Origin: Echinarachnius parma
Taxonomy: Eukaryota > Echinodermata > Echinoidea > Clypeasteroida > Echinarachniidae
Length of the DNA stretch: 64,000 nucleotides
Assembly: GCA_037951105.1 (NCBI GenBank)
Contig: JBAMJV010003810.1
Location: 62,001 to 126,000, forward strand
Direction: 5' to 3'
Shown here: positions 31,406 through 44,084 of the stretch, piece after piece
Numbering within the stretch: the first letter of the stretch is position 1
Layout of the letters: each line of letters starts with the position of its first letter
The notes under the pieces: generated by a model
What the model was told of the DNA's origin: nothing
Databases searched by the model: none
What the model saw: only the letters and a program-made list of their open reading frames with translations
Program-made: the position numbers and the translations under genes

Positions 31406-32308
31406 GGGTATTTATACCCTATGGCATTAACTTTGTACGAAATATTATATAAAAACATATATTAAATATTGAGCAACGAGATTGATTAAATCAAGTCAAT
31501 AATAAAAAGTATTCAATACTCACAACAATAATACGTTATTGTCACTTTTCTTACCTTTAAGTCCGTAGGTCAAGATCAATAAATATATATTCCCCCAAGT
31601 ATTATAGACTATAAAAAGGCGTCCGTGTGTATACGAATGATAAATAACAGTATAAGAAAGTTACCAGCTCACACAAACACAATCACAAAGTCCCTGATAT
31701 CGCGCGGAGACAGTCTGAGTAGTCTACAATCCCTATGATTACAGTCTGGTCTAAATTTGTTCCAGGTACATAGATTGTAAAGGTGTCTGTTGTTCCAGAA
31801 AGTTAAGAATTTAAAAGACTACATCTGCAACCCACTAAGGAACAAAACACGCTCAGTGGTATCACTCCTATAAGACAGCCGTCAGTCCTAATTATTTCAT
31901 AATTAACTGCCAATTAGAGTTAATCATCGCTACAAGATTAATATGAAGATACGGCGTTCCGCATATCCACGCAGAGTCCGAGGTTTCGCGCTAGTTGCTC
32001 TGAGTTGTCAAAACTAAGTGACAGACGACGAACTTTAGACAGACGGAACACATCCTAAAAGTTCACCACCACAATAAGCGTCTTTTCTGTTCAGTCACTG
32101 GTCACTGGTTGTAGAACTGCTATAATGTGTGTGTGCGTCGCTCGGAAATCTGATGTTTGTGACGTGCCTAGATTTGGTAGATCTTCACGAGTGACGTGAC
32201 GGTCATCAATATTAAAGTTCATCCATGCATCACAAAAAGTAAGATATCTCAATTGTCCTAGTGTTAAGCGCTCTCTGCAACGGCCTACAACAAGCAAAGA
32301 GTAAGTTT

Positions 32309-32389
32309 TAACCCGTTGCTAACGGGAACCGGGTGGGCTATGTCCAAAGTCTATGGGGATTTCTGAATCTCGTAGTGAACAGGTCAACA
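32309..32389. mobile_element. TTAACCCGTT mini-element
   Basis: Starts TTAACCCGTTGCTAACGGG and ends cgtagtgaacaggtcaac, an imperfect inverted repeat. The interior tctatggggatttc is shared exactly with the copy at 5885-5964. Confidence 0.6.
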
Positions 32390-32809
32390 CTTATTTTGTG
32401 TGTTTCTGTACAGAAAAAATCATTGCGATCAAATCCGATCCGACAAACCCCCAGACAAACCATTAAGGATCTGAGCCACACTTCAGGATTTAAATACGCA
32501 TATCTTGCTTTATAGTTCATATCGTTTTCTTCGTCTGATTGGAATAAGATCGTGTATAGAATATACGGTGATTTTATGTAAATCTTAGTCGTTAAATGAT
32601 GACAAAATACCTGCTAGTATAAGTATGAACAAAACTTTGATTCCAATGTCATTGCCAAACATTGGTGAACCCAGAGTATAGGACATAGTCTGCGTAGGCG
32701 TACGCCCCCTGTTTAGAGAACAAATTGATAATCAATCAAACCATCAACAAACATAACAAAATGATCACACTGATGTCGTAGATACCCCATCTACATGAAT
32801 GCCAATGTT

Positions 32810-33057
32810 CAGGCCCGAAGCCAGAAGGGGGGGGGGGGGGGGGGGGGGAGTGCGTTGGGTGCGTACGCACCCCCTCCCCCCTAGTTCTGAAAGGTCCACT
32901 TTTTACCGGTCTCGGGTCCACTTTGTGTCAGTCTCGACCATCTAAACCAATGGTCAACAACTTGACCAGTGGTCTTGGCCTCGGCCGCGAACATTTTGGC
33001 GTCTGGCGACGGACAACTCCCCCCCCCCCCCCCTGAAAAATCCTGGCTACGGACCTG
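32810..33057. mobile_element. Short TIR element with terminal CAGGCCCGAAGCCAG
   Basis: The left terminus CAGGCCCGAAGCCAG is mirrored by CTGGCTACGGACCTG. Just inside each terminus lies a long homopolymer (G at 32828-32848; C at 33019-33033). No ORF. hAT-like by its CAGG termini; no clear 8-bp duplication. Confidence 0.65.
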
Positions 33058-33167
33058 ATGTTTCACATCCTGAAATACATTACACCCCTCCCCCATGTCA
33101 ATGTCTAGCTATGACTCTACACCCCTCCCCCATGTCAATGTCTAGCTACGACTCTGTGACATGGACA

Positions 33168-33553
33168 TTAAAGGGATCTAGTAACTTTGTTGACATGTGC
33201 AAAAAGTGATGAATGGTTGATGCAATGTATATTATTGTTATCTCATATGTCCACAGGGTATTGTGTGAAAATTTCAAGTCAAATGGACATTGCATGGCCA
33301 AGTAATGAGCGAAAATGCAAAGTGATATTCAATAACTCACTGCACTCACTTTGTACACAGAAGAAAAACTCGCCCGGAGTTTTTCTTATCTGAATACTTC
33401 GATCGTACATATCTTTGTAACGAAAGGGAAATTTGAAAAACCGAAACCTGTCCCATGATTTTATTGTTAATACGAATACAACAAGGTATGAGGGAACCGC
33501 TAGAATGAAAAATTTATTTTGAGGATTTGGACAATGTTACTAAGTCCCTTTAA
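33168..33553. mobile_element. piggyBac-like MITE, copy 1 (TTAA-AGGGATCTAGTAA family)
   Basis: Starts TTAAAGGGATCTAGTAACTT and ends TTACTAAGTCCCTTTAA. The interior resembles the copies at 34279-35777 and 50682-51066, including an aaagatatntacgat-like block. No coding capacity. Confidence 0.7.
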
Positions 33554-34278
33554 AGTTACCATGTGTTTATTATTTTATTACGTATAGTTACTCATCAAAC
33601 ATAATCGGAAATGCCAATTAACAAAGTTTTTCAATTGAAAATTTAAGTATACTTTACAAAGATACAAACACAAGGCATGTTTAATACAGAAAAGAGTCCC
33701 GTTGTTTGGAATAATATGTCCCTGGTAAGACCCCCCCCCCCCCCCCCCCCCACCCCCCACCTCCCCCTCCACCACCTTTTAAGATTGTTCGACTGTACTC
33801 AAAGTTCATTCGGACATAACTCGGCACCTTACCTTACTGTGCTCTTATGCGAAATGGGTCGCGCAGTTGGATTACAACATGCCGAACATACCCACTGTTT
33901 ACCTGCGCTGCGACTTTGATACGACCTCATTATACGGAGCACAGTCAGCTCACTCGGAGCCGCTCCCATGAAAATGGGTCGTTTATTGATTGCAACGATT
34001 GCAACGTTTAGCCGAACGTTTCCGTTTGTCCTCTCTACCGAGCTAACCCGAACACTATACTCGTCACCCAAATCTGCTCCCTTGTAATGTAAAAGGAGTG
34101 CCGAACTTTCCCGATTGTTCCTCCGAGTCTAATACAAGATATCGAGCTAACTCTAGCAAAACTCGGCACCCAATTTGACCAGGAAAGACGTTCCAGAAAG
34201 AAGTTACAATGCGAGTCAAAACATGTGACTAAATGCTCAAATCTGATTGGTTTAAATGTGCATATTTTCTGATTTGCA

Positions 34279-35777
34279 ATAAAGGGACTTAGTAACATTG
34301 TCCAAATCCTTAAAACTTGCTTGGAACTCTACAGGGGCGTCGATCCTGGGGGGGCAAGGGGGGCGGTCGCCCCCCCAATGAAAATATTGGGGGGCGAACA
34401 TATCATTTCGCCCCCCCCAATAATTCCGAAAATGAGGAAGAAAAAAATCAAGTGACATAATGCGAAAGAGGGGAAAGACACATTTATCAATAATTAATCT
34501 TCAAAATAGCCGTTTTCTAGTTTGAAAAGGACTGTAAATCTCTTTTTTGCCGCGCGCTTCGCGCGCATACAGTTTATCATATTGCAAGTTTCATTTTGGT
34601 TGCGGGAACTCACATTTCGAAATGTGTTGGGCAGTGTAATTTCTCAAAAGCACACCTCAAACGAAGTTAATTAAACCCTCATCTATATATATAGCACATC
34701 GTCACAGCAAATAAAATAATCTGAAATATATCTTTCAGTCAATTCGGTCCATATGCGCTGAACGCAAATTATTGGAATAATTAGCATGTCCCCCTACATT
34801 TGAAAGTGGTGAAGATTGTCCCCCTCCCTTTGTCATTATGTATGTTTGGTTCCATACTTATATACTTCATATTACGTGAAATTTCTGTCTCAGGTGTGCA
34901 CCAAATCGCACAATTTCACGCCCAAAAATACAAAAGCTCCCTACTGTGGGAGGGGGACACCCCCTCCCACACCCTCCCCCGCTCGGTCGCTTCGCTTCCT
35001 AGCAATGTCTCCCCTCCAGTTTTGAGAAGTTGTTGACACCCTTGCTTAGTTTCATGGGAGCCCAATGCCCTAGACTATATCGAGGGCTCTATAGTATACA
35101 GGATCACGTGGATCCAACTCATGCAAGGCTCAATCTTTTCCTCGCTATGCCCTTTAACAATACGTCATGAGTATAGGCTCACTATTTTATACAATTTTAA
35201 CACACATGATCTTGATAGGGGTTGCAAATGTCTGAAATTTAAAAGCTTCCGGGGGCTCCGCCCCCTGGACCCCCATTATTGTCCCCAAATGTGGGTGCCC
35301 CCCAAAATCAGGTCTTCGAGCCATCAAGACACTTTCGATGAGCGCATAATACAACTTCCGGGCATGCCAATGTGGGGCTTTTAGCTCTCTCAGTGGTCAC
35401 TCTGGAATTTTTTTTGCAAATTTCGCCCCCTCAATATCAAAAACGGATCGACGCCCCTGGAACTCTAGTGGTTCGCTCATACCGTATCACATCCATATTA
35501 ACAATAAACGCACGGGACAGGTTTCGGTTTTTCAAATTTCCATTTCGTTCAGAAGATATTTACGATTGATAAGTTCATGCCGTGTACAAAGTAAGTACAA
35601 CGAGTTTAATAGTGAATATCACTTTGCATTTTTGCTCATATCTCAGCCAAAAAACATCCAATTCACGGGAAATTTTCACACATTATATTGTGGACATATC
35701 AGATCACTCCAATATACATTTTTTTTAATCACTCATCACTTTTTGCACCTGCCAACAAAGTTAATATGTCCCTTTAA
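34279..35777. mobile_element. piggyBac-like MITE, copy 2, interrupted by a hAT-like element
   Basis: Left end ATAAAGGGACTTAGTAAC and right end AAAGTTAATATGTCCCTTTAA match the family. Its interior is split at 34332 by the element below; rejoining the halves across the duplicated GAACTCTA gives the same order as in the other two copies. Confidence 0.72.
34332..35459. mobile_element. hAT-like non-autonomous element, 1,128 bp, 8-bp duplication GAACTCTA
   Basis: Starts CAGGGGCGTCGATCC and ends GGATCGACGCCCCTG, exact complements. GAACTCTA precedes it (34324-34331) and follows it (35460-35467). The interior contains a perfect hairpin (gcgcgcttcgcgcgc, 34551-34565), G/C runs, and a block (gctccctactgtgggag...) shared with the nested elements at 38.2-38.5 kb. 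No transposase. Confidence 0.88.
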
Positions 35778-35779
35778 AT

Positions 35780-37340
35780 GCAACTTTACAATCGATTTCA
35801 ACTCTGTATGCAATGTTCAGGGCTATAATGTGAGAGGGGGTATTATACGGAAGAGGAGACTGTGTGTGACATTGAACTGTCTTCAGCGACAGACTACGAC
35901 TGTTCTCGCGGGAGCAATAGAACATTTCCAGGTCAATTTTGATTTTCAATACTTAAAATAGAATTACAAAACAAACAGGAAGATAGGCAGGAAACATTGA
36001 GAAAGTGTAAATGTCTATTTTAATTTACATGTTAGTTGTCACTGCTACTTTAAACTTTTGAATGTTTTACTAAAATAATCAAACAATCGTATGAGAAAGC
36101 TTTGTATATCCGTATGCATAATAAATTGCCTATGAAGAAACAATAACTGAATGAGTTATGTAATGGTGCAAACCGCTTCGAGATTATATTGGTCGATGTA
36201 AGCACTTTATTACTGCGTTATCGTTACATTAATGATTTCCATGTAAGGTTATGAATATTTGTATAATTGTGATGTTCTACAACGAAATTTACTCAAAGAA
36301 ATGTCATAGCTCTATTTAAAATGTTCAGATGGGACTTGTAGAAAGTTACTATATATTATATGACCTTTCTGCAAGAAAAGTTCAAAGAAGTCTAATTATA
36401 AAAGAGTCTTTGAACGTTATCATTAGGTATATCAGTCAGCTATCATGATGTACAACTACAAAACAATGCCCTTTACTTGGGGAAACCCCATTTATCATTA
36501 ACATGTGCATGTGAGTCAAATTGATTCGGGATAATGTCAGAAAATAATGACACAGAACAAAAACACATGGTTTAAATAAATAACCCGCCTCCGCCCTCTA
36601 CATGAACACAACACAACATTTCCTAAACGACAAACAATGCCTTTACCGTGGGGAAAATGAACGAAATACGAATCAAATGACCTTAGTAATCTGATAAATG
36701 TTTTAAAGAGCAACAAATGGGTTAAATGTACTCAACGATGTGAAATCATCATCCTCAAGATCCTTTGAATGAATATAAGGCACCTTTCTCGTTTATAACC
36801 GGAACATCCCGCCCTTTTGAATGAATATAATGCAACTTTCTCTTTTATAACCGGAACATCCCGCCCGCCTCCGGTCCCGCGGGAATCAGAGTCCAAAACA
36901 ATCAAATTACCCCTGATCATCGGATAACGAATATATACGTTGACTTTCAACATACTTATGATCATCACGTAATAAACTTGTGCTTTATTCTATATTTGAA
37001 GGATTAGTTCTGTTTAACAGAACTTACAAATCAGAAATAGAAGGCCAATTGTCTAGAACGAAGAACAATAGATAATTCTGTTTAAATTTTCATAATTGCA
37101 CATTGTGGAAAATGGAAGCATTTTGCATTTAAATCAAACCACAAAAATGATTTCTGTGAAGAAAACAAATCACACAAATGATCGTTTCTCCTCTGTCTTT
37201 ATTCAACATAATCTGAATTTTCAATTATTAGGTGCATACAAGTGTTTTAGTGATAAAATATATACGTCAGCATATTTTCAGTATTGCATTGGTAGCAGAA
37301 ACTATTAAATAGTTTGACATAATAATATATTTCAAATTAT
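35780..37340. other. Intergenic, no gene recognised
   Basis: AT-rich DNA with a fragment of the 26947 MITE at its left end and a short tandem duplication (ataaccggaacatcccgccc repeated at 36796 and 36848). ORFs are short and without motifs. Confidence 0.5.
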
Positions 37341-37349
37341 CTGCAATTT

Positions 37350-37895
37350 AAAGAGGGGTTAGATGAAGGTGAAAACTTCGTGATGATCACAGCTTTATCT
37401 GTCATTTCACGCATGGGCATTATCTTCACAGCAGTATACCTCCGCAAAGCTATAACAATATAAACAAATATATAACAGCATGATTATCATGATTTCTAAA
37501 TTGTTAAAGGGGTGAGATAAAGGTGATAATTTGGTGACGATCATCTCTCTGGAAAGTCATTGTCTTCTCAGCGGTAGCTCCAACTACAGTAATTTATCCC
37601 CACGAACACAACGATATCATTATTATATACTTAAAATCATATTCAGAAAGGGTGAGAAAAAGGTGAACACTTGGAGCGAAGATCAAAGTTTGTCCTGTCC
37701 TAATTCGCATCGACATTTTCCTCACAGTATAAACGTTAGCTCGAATAGTATTTACAAAAAACTCTTGACAGATTTATTATGATATTCATTTAATGAATAG
37801 ATGAGGCGGAGGTAAAAACTTGGCTTCTATACCTGTCAATTTCACGCATCGTCATTATCTCAACATTAGCTTCCAAAAGACTTCGATATCATAAC

Positions 37896-37942
<47 letters not shown>

Positions 37943-38020
37943 CTTTTAATGATGAATATAGTTAAAGGATTATAATAAGATAAAGGTGAAGCAATGATCT
38001 CAGCTTCACCTCTCTATCTT
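37350..38020. repeat. Degenerate satellite-like array, ~140-165 bp period, left part
   Basis: Blocks beginning aag(g)ggtgagAaaAggtga...acttggtgacgatc recur at about 37354, 37506, 37649, 37799 and 37966, each followed by a tcatttcgcgcatcgtcatt-like and a cacagcagtagctccaa-like segment. An (AAT)n run (37895-37942) interrupts it. The array resumes at 40575. Confidence 0.6.
37895..37942. repeat. (AAT)n microsatellite
   Basis: About sixteen uninterrupted AAT triplets. Confidence 0.97.
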
Positions 38021-38584
38021 CGCAATATGGGGGAGGGTCCAATTGATCTTACGATTAACGGTATGATTACTCGTACGATTACGGCAACATCGTTCGAAAG
38101 TCATCACAATCATCACTGATCATCAGAATAATCAGTGGCGTAATGAGCCAAAACTTTTGGGGGGGCTTAACAAATTTGTGCAAGGGAGTGAAGCGACCAA
38201 GCCCGAAGGAGCGAAGCGACTGAGCGGGGGGGGGGGGGGGGGGGAGGGTGTGGGAGGGGGGTGTCCCCCCTCCCACGGTAGGGAGCTTTTGCATTTTTGG
38301 ACTTGAAACTGTGCAATCTGATGCATACCTAGAAAGGAAATTTTGACTCGACGACATGTACTATAATGTCGGTAAGTGCGTCATGATTCTACCGACTAGA
38401 AAAGATTTTGTATTTGTTTCATAAAGACAAAAAGCGAAGCGACTGAGCGGGGGAGGGTGTAGGAGGGGGTGTCCCCCTCCCACGGTAGGAAGCTTTTGCA
38501 TTTTTTGACTTGAAACTGTGCAATCTGATGCATACTTAGAAAGGTAATTCTGACATGACGACATGTAATATATAGTGCTATAAG

Positions 38585-39554
38585 CAGGGCCCTGGGAACG
38601 ATTTTTTTCACCGGGGGTGCTGAGATATATACGTATATATACCTATATTCTTCTTCTTCTTCTCCTTCTTTCAGTCTTTTTCTGTCATTATCAGAGGCGG
38701 ATCTAGCTTTTTGCTAAGGGAGGGGTTTGACCCAATGACGATGTCCATGAGTCGCTATTTTGAACCCCCGTAAGTGATTTTGTTAAACTTTTTTCAGTGA
38801 TAGCCGCGAAGCGGGGATTTTTTGTTGCTATTTTGAACCCCCGTAAGTGATTTTTGTTCACTTTTTTCACTGCTAGCCGCGAAGCGGCGAATTTTGTTGC
38901 TATTTTGAACCCTGTGAGTGATTTTTGTTAACTTTTTTCAGTGATAGCCGCGAAGCGGCGATTTTTTGGGGGGGCTATTTTGAACCCCCGTAAGTGATTT
39001 TTGTTCACTTTTTTCACTGCTAGCCGCGAAGCGGCGAATTCTGTTGCTATTTTGAACCCCCGTAAGTGATTTTTGTTAACTTTTTTCAGTGATAGCCGCG
39101 AAGCGGCGATTTTCTTGTTGCTATTTTGAACGCCCCTAAGTGATTTTTGTTAACTTTTTTCAGTGATAGCCGCGAAGCGGCGATTTTCTTTTTGCTATTT
39201 TGAACCCCCCGTAAAGTGATTTTGTTTAACTTTTTTCATTGATAGCCGCGAAGCTGCGATTTTTGTGTGGCTATTTTGGACCCCCGTAAGTGATTTTTGT
39301 TCACTTTTTTTCACTGCTAGCCGCGAAGCGGCGAATTTTGTTGCTATTTTGAACCCCGTAAGTGATTTTTGCTAACTTTTTACACTGATAACCACAAAGC
39401 GGCGATTTTTTGGCTATTTTGGACCCCCGTAAGTGATTTTTTTTCACTTTTTTCACTGCTAGCCACAAAGCGGCAAATTGTTTTGCTATTTCACTTTTTT
39501 CACTGATACATTTTCACTTGGCAGCCCAAGGGGGGGGGGGGGGGTTAAACCCCA

Positions 39555-39594
<40 letters not shown>

Positions 39595-39936
39595 TTGATC
39601 CGCCACTGAAATGTCAAGGTGCATTTTCCCGTCTGGTGATATGTTCGTCTGAGTGATTGATCTTTGTGAAGATTAAATAGTTTACAGACGTTGTAGCAAG
39701 CTGACCTTCCTGCCCAATATCGTCTAACCATAATTTGCACATATCCAAATTATCCCAAAGTAAAAACAAAAAGAAACAAAAAAGCGTCATTTGTGGCTGT
39801 CGGCTGTGTGACAATTTCGTAAATGAAGCATAATGATATATAACATACAGAAATGTTTGCAGGGGTGCTGCGCACCCCTGAAAATTTTCCGGGGGTGCTG
39901 CAGCACCCCCCAGCACCCCCGCTTCCCAGGGCCATG
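38585..39936. mobile_element. hAT-like middle element (level 2), 8-bp duplication GCTATAAG
   Basis: Starts CAGGGCCCTGGGAACG and ends CTTCCCAGGGCCATG. GCTATAAG lies on both sides (38577-38584, 39937-39944). It contains gggggtgctgcagcacccc-type palindromes near its right end. It hosts the level-3 element. Confidence 0.85.
38692..39608. mobile_element. CAGxGGCGGATC element (level 3) filled with a ~72-bp minisatellite
   Basis: Starts CAGAGGCGGATCTAGCTTTT and ends GATCCGCCACTG. Inside are about ten copies of a ~72-bp unit: gctattttgaacccccgtaa, gtgatttttgttcactttt, cactgctag, then gccgcgaagcggcg. Each unit holds the hairpin GCCGC-GAA-GCGGC. Long G and C runs (39532-39544, 39556-39593) precede the right end. 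Shorter relatives lie at 45880-46139 and 48006-48275. Confidence 0.8.
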
Positions 39937-40412
39937 GCTATAAGTACAGTAAGTGCGTCATGATTCAACCAACCGGAAAAGAGTTTGTATTTGTTTCATA
40001 AAGAAAAATCGAATATGCACCCCCAAAATAATGATAGCAAAGTGACATATTATACAGTTCAACAGTGCATCAAAAGCCTTATTATGTATGATACAAAAAT
40101 ACGAACAAAGAATTCTAGACGTAGACAAGACTTATTCCCGAGAGAGTGGAGCGACCGAGAGGGGGAGAAGGGTGGTATTGGGTCCGTGCACGGTAAGGGT
40201 GAGTTTGCAATGTTTTAAGTCTGGTGCATACTTAGGGCGGAAATTTGAATTGACATGAAGTAAAATATGAGTTATCTTGTCTTAAAAATACATTTTTTTT
40301 TCAATCACTGGTATCGAATTAGATATAAGCCATGATTGAAATTTTATTTGGGGGGGTCTAGCGCCCCCCAAGCCCCCCCACCAGTACGCCAGTGAGAATA
40401 ATCTATATGAAG

Positions 40413-40514
40413 CATGGGCGTCGATCTGTCATTGATACCCATTCATCAGGGGGGATGATCTATTCATTCACCCCCCCCCTGATTAATAGGTATTACGTAA
40501 GTATCGACGCCCAT
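40413..40514. mobile_element. Very short palindromic MITE (CATGGGCGTCGATC)
   Basis: About 100 bp with CATGGGCGTCGATC at the left and TATCGACGCCCATG at the right; the interior (tcaggggggatgatc ... ccccccctgatta) is also self-complementary. Confidence 0.7.
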
Positions 40515-40574
40515 GATATGAAGCTTCCGAAAGACATTAAAATCATAGTAAACAAAATAAAGACATAAATCTAC

Positions 40575-40870
40575 TATTATCTAAAATGATAAACGGGGTG
40601 AGAAGAAGGTGATATCTTTGTGGAAAATCGCACACTTCGACATTTCTTATCACAGCGATATTATAGCTACAACATAGACCCGCAAATATCTTCAAACGGT
40701 GATAGATGTCATCTTGATATAGGAGTAAGGATGGGAAAAGGGCGATAACTGGGTGTGAAAATAAAAGTTCACCCATCTTTTTCCCCAAATCGTCATTAGT
40801 ATGTTTACCTTCACAATTGCTCACAGTAGTACAGCTTCCAAAGCAATGTAAATAATAGTCATCCAGCTGA
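40575..40870. repeat. Degenerate satellite-like array, right part
   Basis: Two more units of the array at 37350-38020, starting aacggggtgagaagaaggtg (40590) and aggagtaaggatgggaaaag (40720). The nested transposon block 38133-40394 separates the two parts. Confidence 0.5.
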
Positions 40871-41684
40871 GATCCTGTGGCAGGTTTATGTTGAAAATGC
40901 CTTCGAATAATAAATTCAATTTTCATCGCTTTGTTTTTAAATCAATCAGATATATATTAGGCAGGGTGCCAGTCCCTCTGCGGTACTTGTTTGCGTTATT
41001 TTATTATCCCAACGGGCCAATTTTGAAGCTTGCTTACTTTCTTTTAAATCGGCGTACAAATCTGGAATCATCTCTCGTTCCGAGGTGTTATTTTGGGATC
41101 AAATAAACCCCACACAAAGTATAATTCTAAAGAATAAATGCCGATTACAGTCCCACTGTGACGATATAACGAGTCAATATAAACTGTTTGATTGGTTATT
41201 CACATGCCACGGTTCGAAGGTTACAGGCTGATTTTCCCAAACTAAAAGGCCTTCCACAAAACAAATACAACGTGCCAAATTTACTACGTTGATTTCAAAA
41301 TAGTCTTTTAAGAATTCATGGTATATTGATAAAAGGGTAGTAAATACCAACAGGTTTATTTTATTCTTTATTTATATTTAAGTTATTCTAAACAGCAACC
41401 GAAAATAGAGATGAATTACGTATATCGTGACTATTAAACACACAAGGGAGTGAAGAAATCGTTCTACTTTATAATAATGTATCCATTCAGATTTATAACT
41501 TATTTAAAACAATTTGCGATGTCCATGACCGCAAAATAAAACACAATTGAACTAATCTCCGAGGACTATAACATTAAGGAAATGTGCCATTATTTTCATC
41601 GTTCATGATGTCATTGTGCATTATGTATTCCGCGAGAGAATGACCTTTCGCCATTCGCTGAATGTGATTCATAACGAATTGTAC

Positions 41685-41780
41685 GTTGTTGTTTTCGTTG
41701 TTGTGATTGTTGTTGTTGTTGTTGTTGATGGTATTGTTATTATTGTATTGTGGTTGTTATTGTTATTATTGTTGTTGATT
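41685..41780. repeat. (GTT)n microsatellite, imperfect
   Basis: A run of GTT/ATT triplets on the plus strand. The ORF encoding poly-Val/Leu through it is an artefact. Confidence 0.9.
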
Positions 41781-41789
41781 ATGGTGGTG

Positions 41790-44080
41790 TTCCATCTCAT
41801 TTGGCTCTTTGTCAAAAACAATGACCATTTTTTTTCTCACTTTTACGGGTTTCCGATCTGGTTTATGTAGAACTCTGCTTTTGTGGCAGAAACAAATCCC
41901 CTCTTGGGAATCTGACCATAATAAAATGTCACCAGCAAGAATGGATGATTTCACTGAAAGATGACATAATACAAAACTCGTGTTGTTTCCCTTCTCGTGA
42001 TTCAAACAAATCCGCTTCGTGGTGCAACGAACCCTGGACATCTAGCCCCAGAGGAAAGCAGTGCCCCCCCCCCCCCCCCCCGGTCTGGAATCATCAACAA
42101 TTTGCATCACTTCTTTGGTATCAATCATTGTCTTATATAAATCTATTTGCATACTTTTTGACTCGACTGTGTACCGTTTTATCTTGTTTCTTGTTTTTTA
42201 CTTTGTTGGAAATATATGGGCAATAAACCTGAACTTTAACTTGATCTATCGCGTACGCAAAAAATAATAAAAATAAAAAAATGATTTCAATCACAGATCT
42301 GATACGTACACAACATATATTTCAAAGAAATGTTTAGTATTATGTATACTATCCATGGAAATGTTGAGGAATACAATAAGGTATAGTGATACAGACATTA
42401 TAATCAATGATTCATATTGTTGTTTGATTTAGTCTGATGCGCCTTACTCACTGGTTGCCCAGCAAGTATATTCCCTGGGGAGTTGTCATCGTGCAAAGAT
42501 ATTAACGTTCATTACGGCATAATCGAAATATAGTTGCAATGAATAAATCACACATATAGATTGTGCTACCTTTAAATAAGCGGAAGAGGGTTCGTTAGCA
42601 AATCGGAGTCGTCGAAATACAAAAAGGAAAGCGACTACAAACCGCAATCATTCTCTTTTATTTTGAAGGGGAAACAAATACGACTCCTCATCCCTTCCTC
42701 TCAATTTCCTTGATAAAAAATTGCCTCATGTCAGAGCAAGCTATGACAGAGTCATGAATCAGCAGAGAGAGTATACACACAGTTGTGTATTCATTACGAT
42801 CAACACAGGGGGACAAAGAGGGCGGTTAACGGGGGAGGGGCAGTCATTCTCAGAATTAAAATGTAGATATTTCTAAATTCCCACTGAGGGGACAGCAAAG
42901 ACAGTGGGGCAGGCAAGATTTCTCACGTGTGCTGATGGTAGTGCTGTGGGTGCGAATCATTACCCCATACGCTGCCTCCCCGTCTCTGTCCACTGCCCCC
43001 CCCCCCCCCCCCACCCCATTAGGTATTAGCAACGTCATTGTATAGATAAGTCTTTTATCACCCAATGAAATGCTTGAAATGCATTTTATTTGATATGATT
43101 GCTGGATGTGGGTCATGCTATCATCAGGCAGTTCTTTAACCTTTAGCATCGACATGGAACCCCAGAGTCGGTGTCATCCTCTGAAAGTTGGGTTCGAATC
43201 CAATACACCTGTTAAATAGATGTAGCGGTCATTGTACCACCGACTCAACATGACACCAATTTTGAAAGAGGGGGTGGCTATATAGGGGGGCAATTGTCCC
43301 CCCATGTGAAGTTTGTCTCCCTCCTATATAATATGACCACCATGCATGCCATGTGGGCAAAGTATGAACAAAGGAGTAAATTATTTAAACAAATTATTGT
43401 TTACACAAGCTGCCGTCCATGAGACTCCTTGCTCCAAATTACGGGGGGGGGGGGGGGGGGGCACGGGGGCACGTGCGCCCAATAATTTAACAAAAACAAT
43501 ACTTCCCATATACCAAGAACATTAATTATACAATAAATGAGTATGAACAATGTGCCCCCAATAATTCGCCTGCCTGCCCCCCACCCCCCCCCCCAAATAA
43601 AAATAAATAAATGCATACAAATTATTCCTACCACACTGCTTGTATCTCTTGCCCCCACCCCTCAGCGTGGGAGACTGGCTACGCCATTGTTTGTTCAATC
43701 ATTACATGAGGATGCAATACATATCATCACAGGTGTCGTGTCGAAATGATAAGTGTTTGGCACTCGCATCTATTCGACCGAAATTCTCGAATTCTCTTTG
43801 GTGATAATGTATAATGAGATGTCGCGACCAGGATCAAGTCATCATTTCCTTGCTTACATGATTACCAGTTCTCACATTCCTTAGTAGAGTAGCCAGGCTA
43901 GAACCAAAGGGGGTTCAAGGGGAGGAGGTATGTGCCCCTTCTCCATGGGCATAGGTGCACATTTTCCTTTAATAGGGGGATGAGGTCTTTTACCCGCGAA
44001 GTATATCAAGTTAGTAAAACAGTTAGTGCTGGATGGTCTGGCATTTATAAAATTGGTAAATTGAGGAAGTAGCCTATTTG
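41790..44080. other. Intergenic with homopolymer runs
   Basis: Holds poly-C at 42063-42081 and 42999-43012 and poly-G at 43442-43460, set in sequences like those of the TIR families but without clear paired termini. No gene recognised. Confidence 0.5.
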
Positions 44081-44084
44081 GATC

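Larger units (their letters stand above)
38133..40394. mobile_element. hAT-like outer element (level 1), 8-bp duplication AGAATAAT
   Basis: Starts CAGTGGCGTAATGAG and ends with the related inverted terminus (ACCAGTACGCCAGTG). AGAATAAT lies on both sides (38125-38132, 40395-40402). Its body carries a tandem duplication of a block with gcgaagcgactgagcggggg and aactgtgcaatctgatgcat (about 38215-38330 and 38432-38540). It hosts the level-2 element. Confidence 0.85.

Noticed and set aside
33829-34298. ORFs in the GC-richer stretch at 33.8-34.3 kb as a host exon
   Set aside because: No splice-site pair or family motif; direct repeats of aactcggcacc suggest unclassified repeat DNA.
40543-40926. 127-codon minus-strand ORF
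   Set aside because: It overlaps the degenerate satellite-like repeat; its sequence follows the repeat units rather than a protein pattern.
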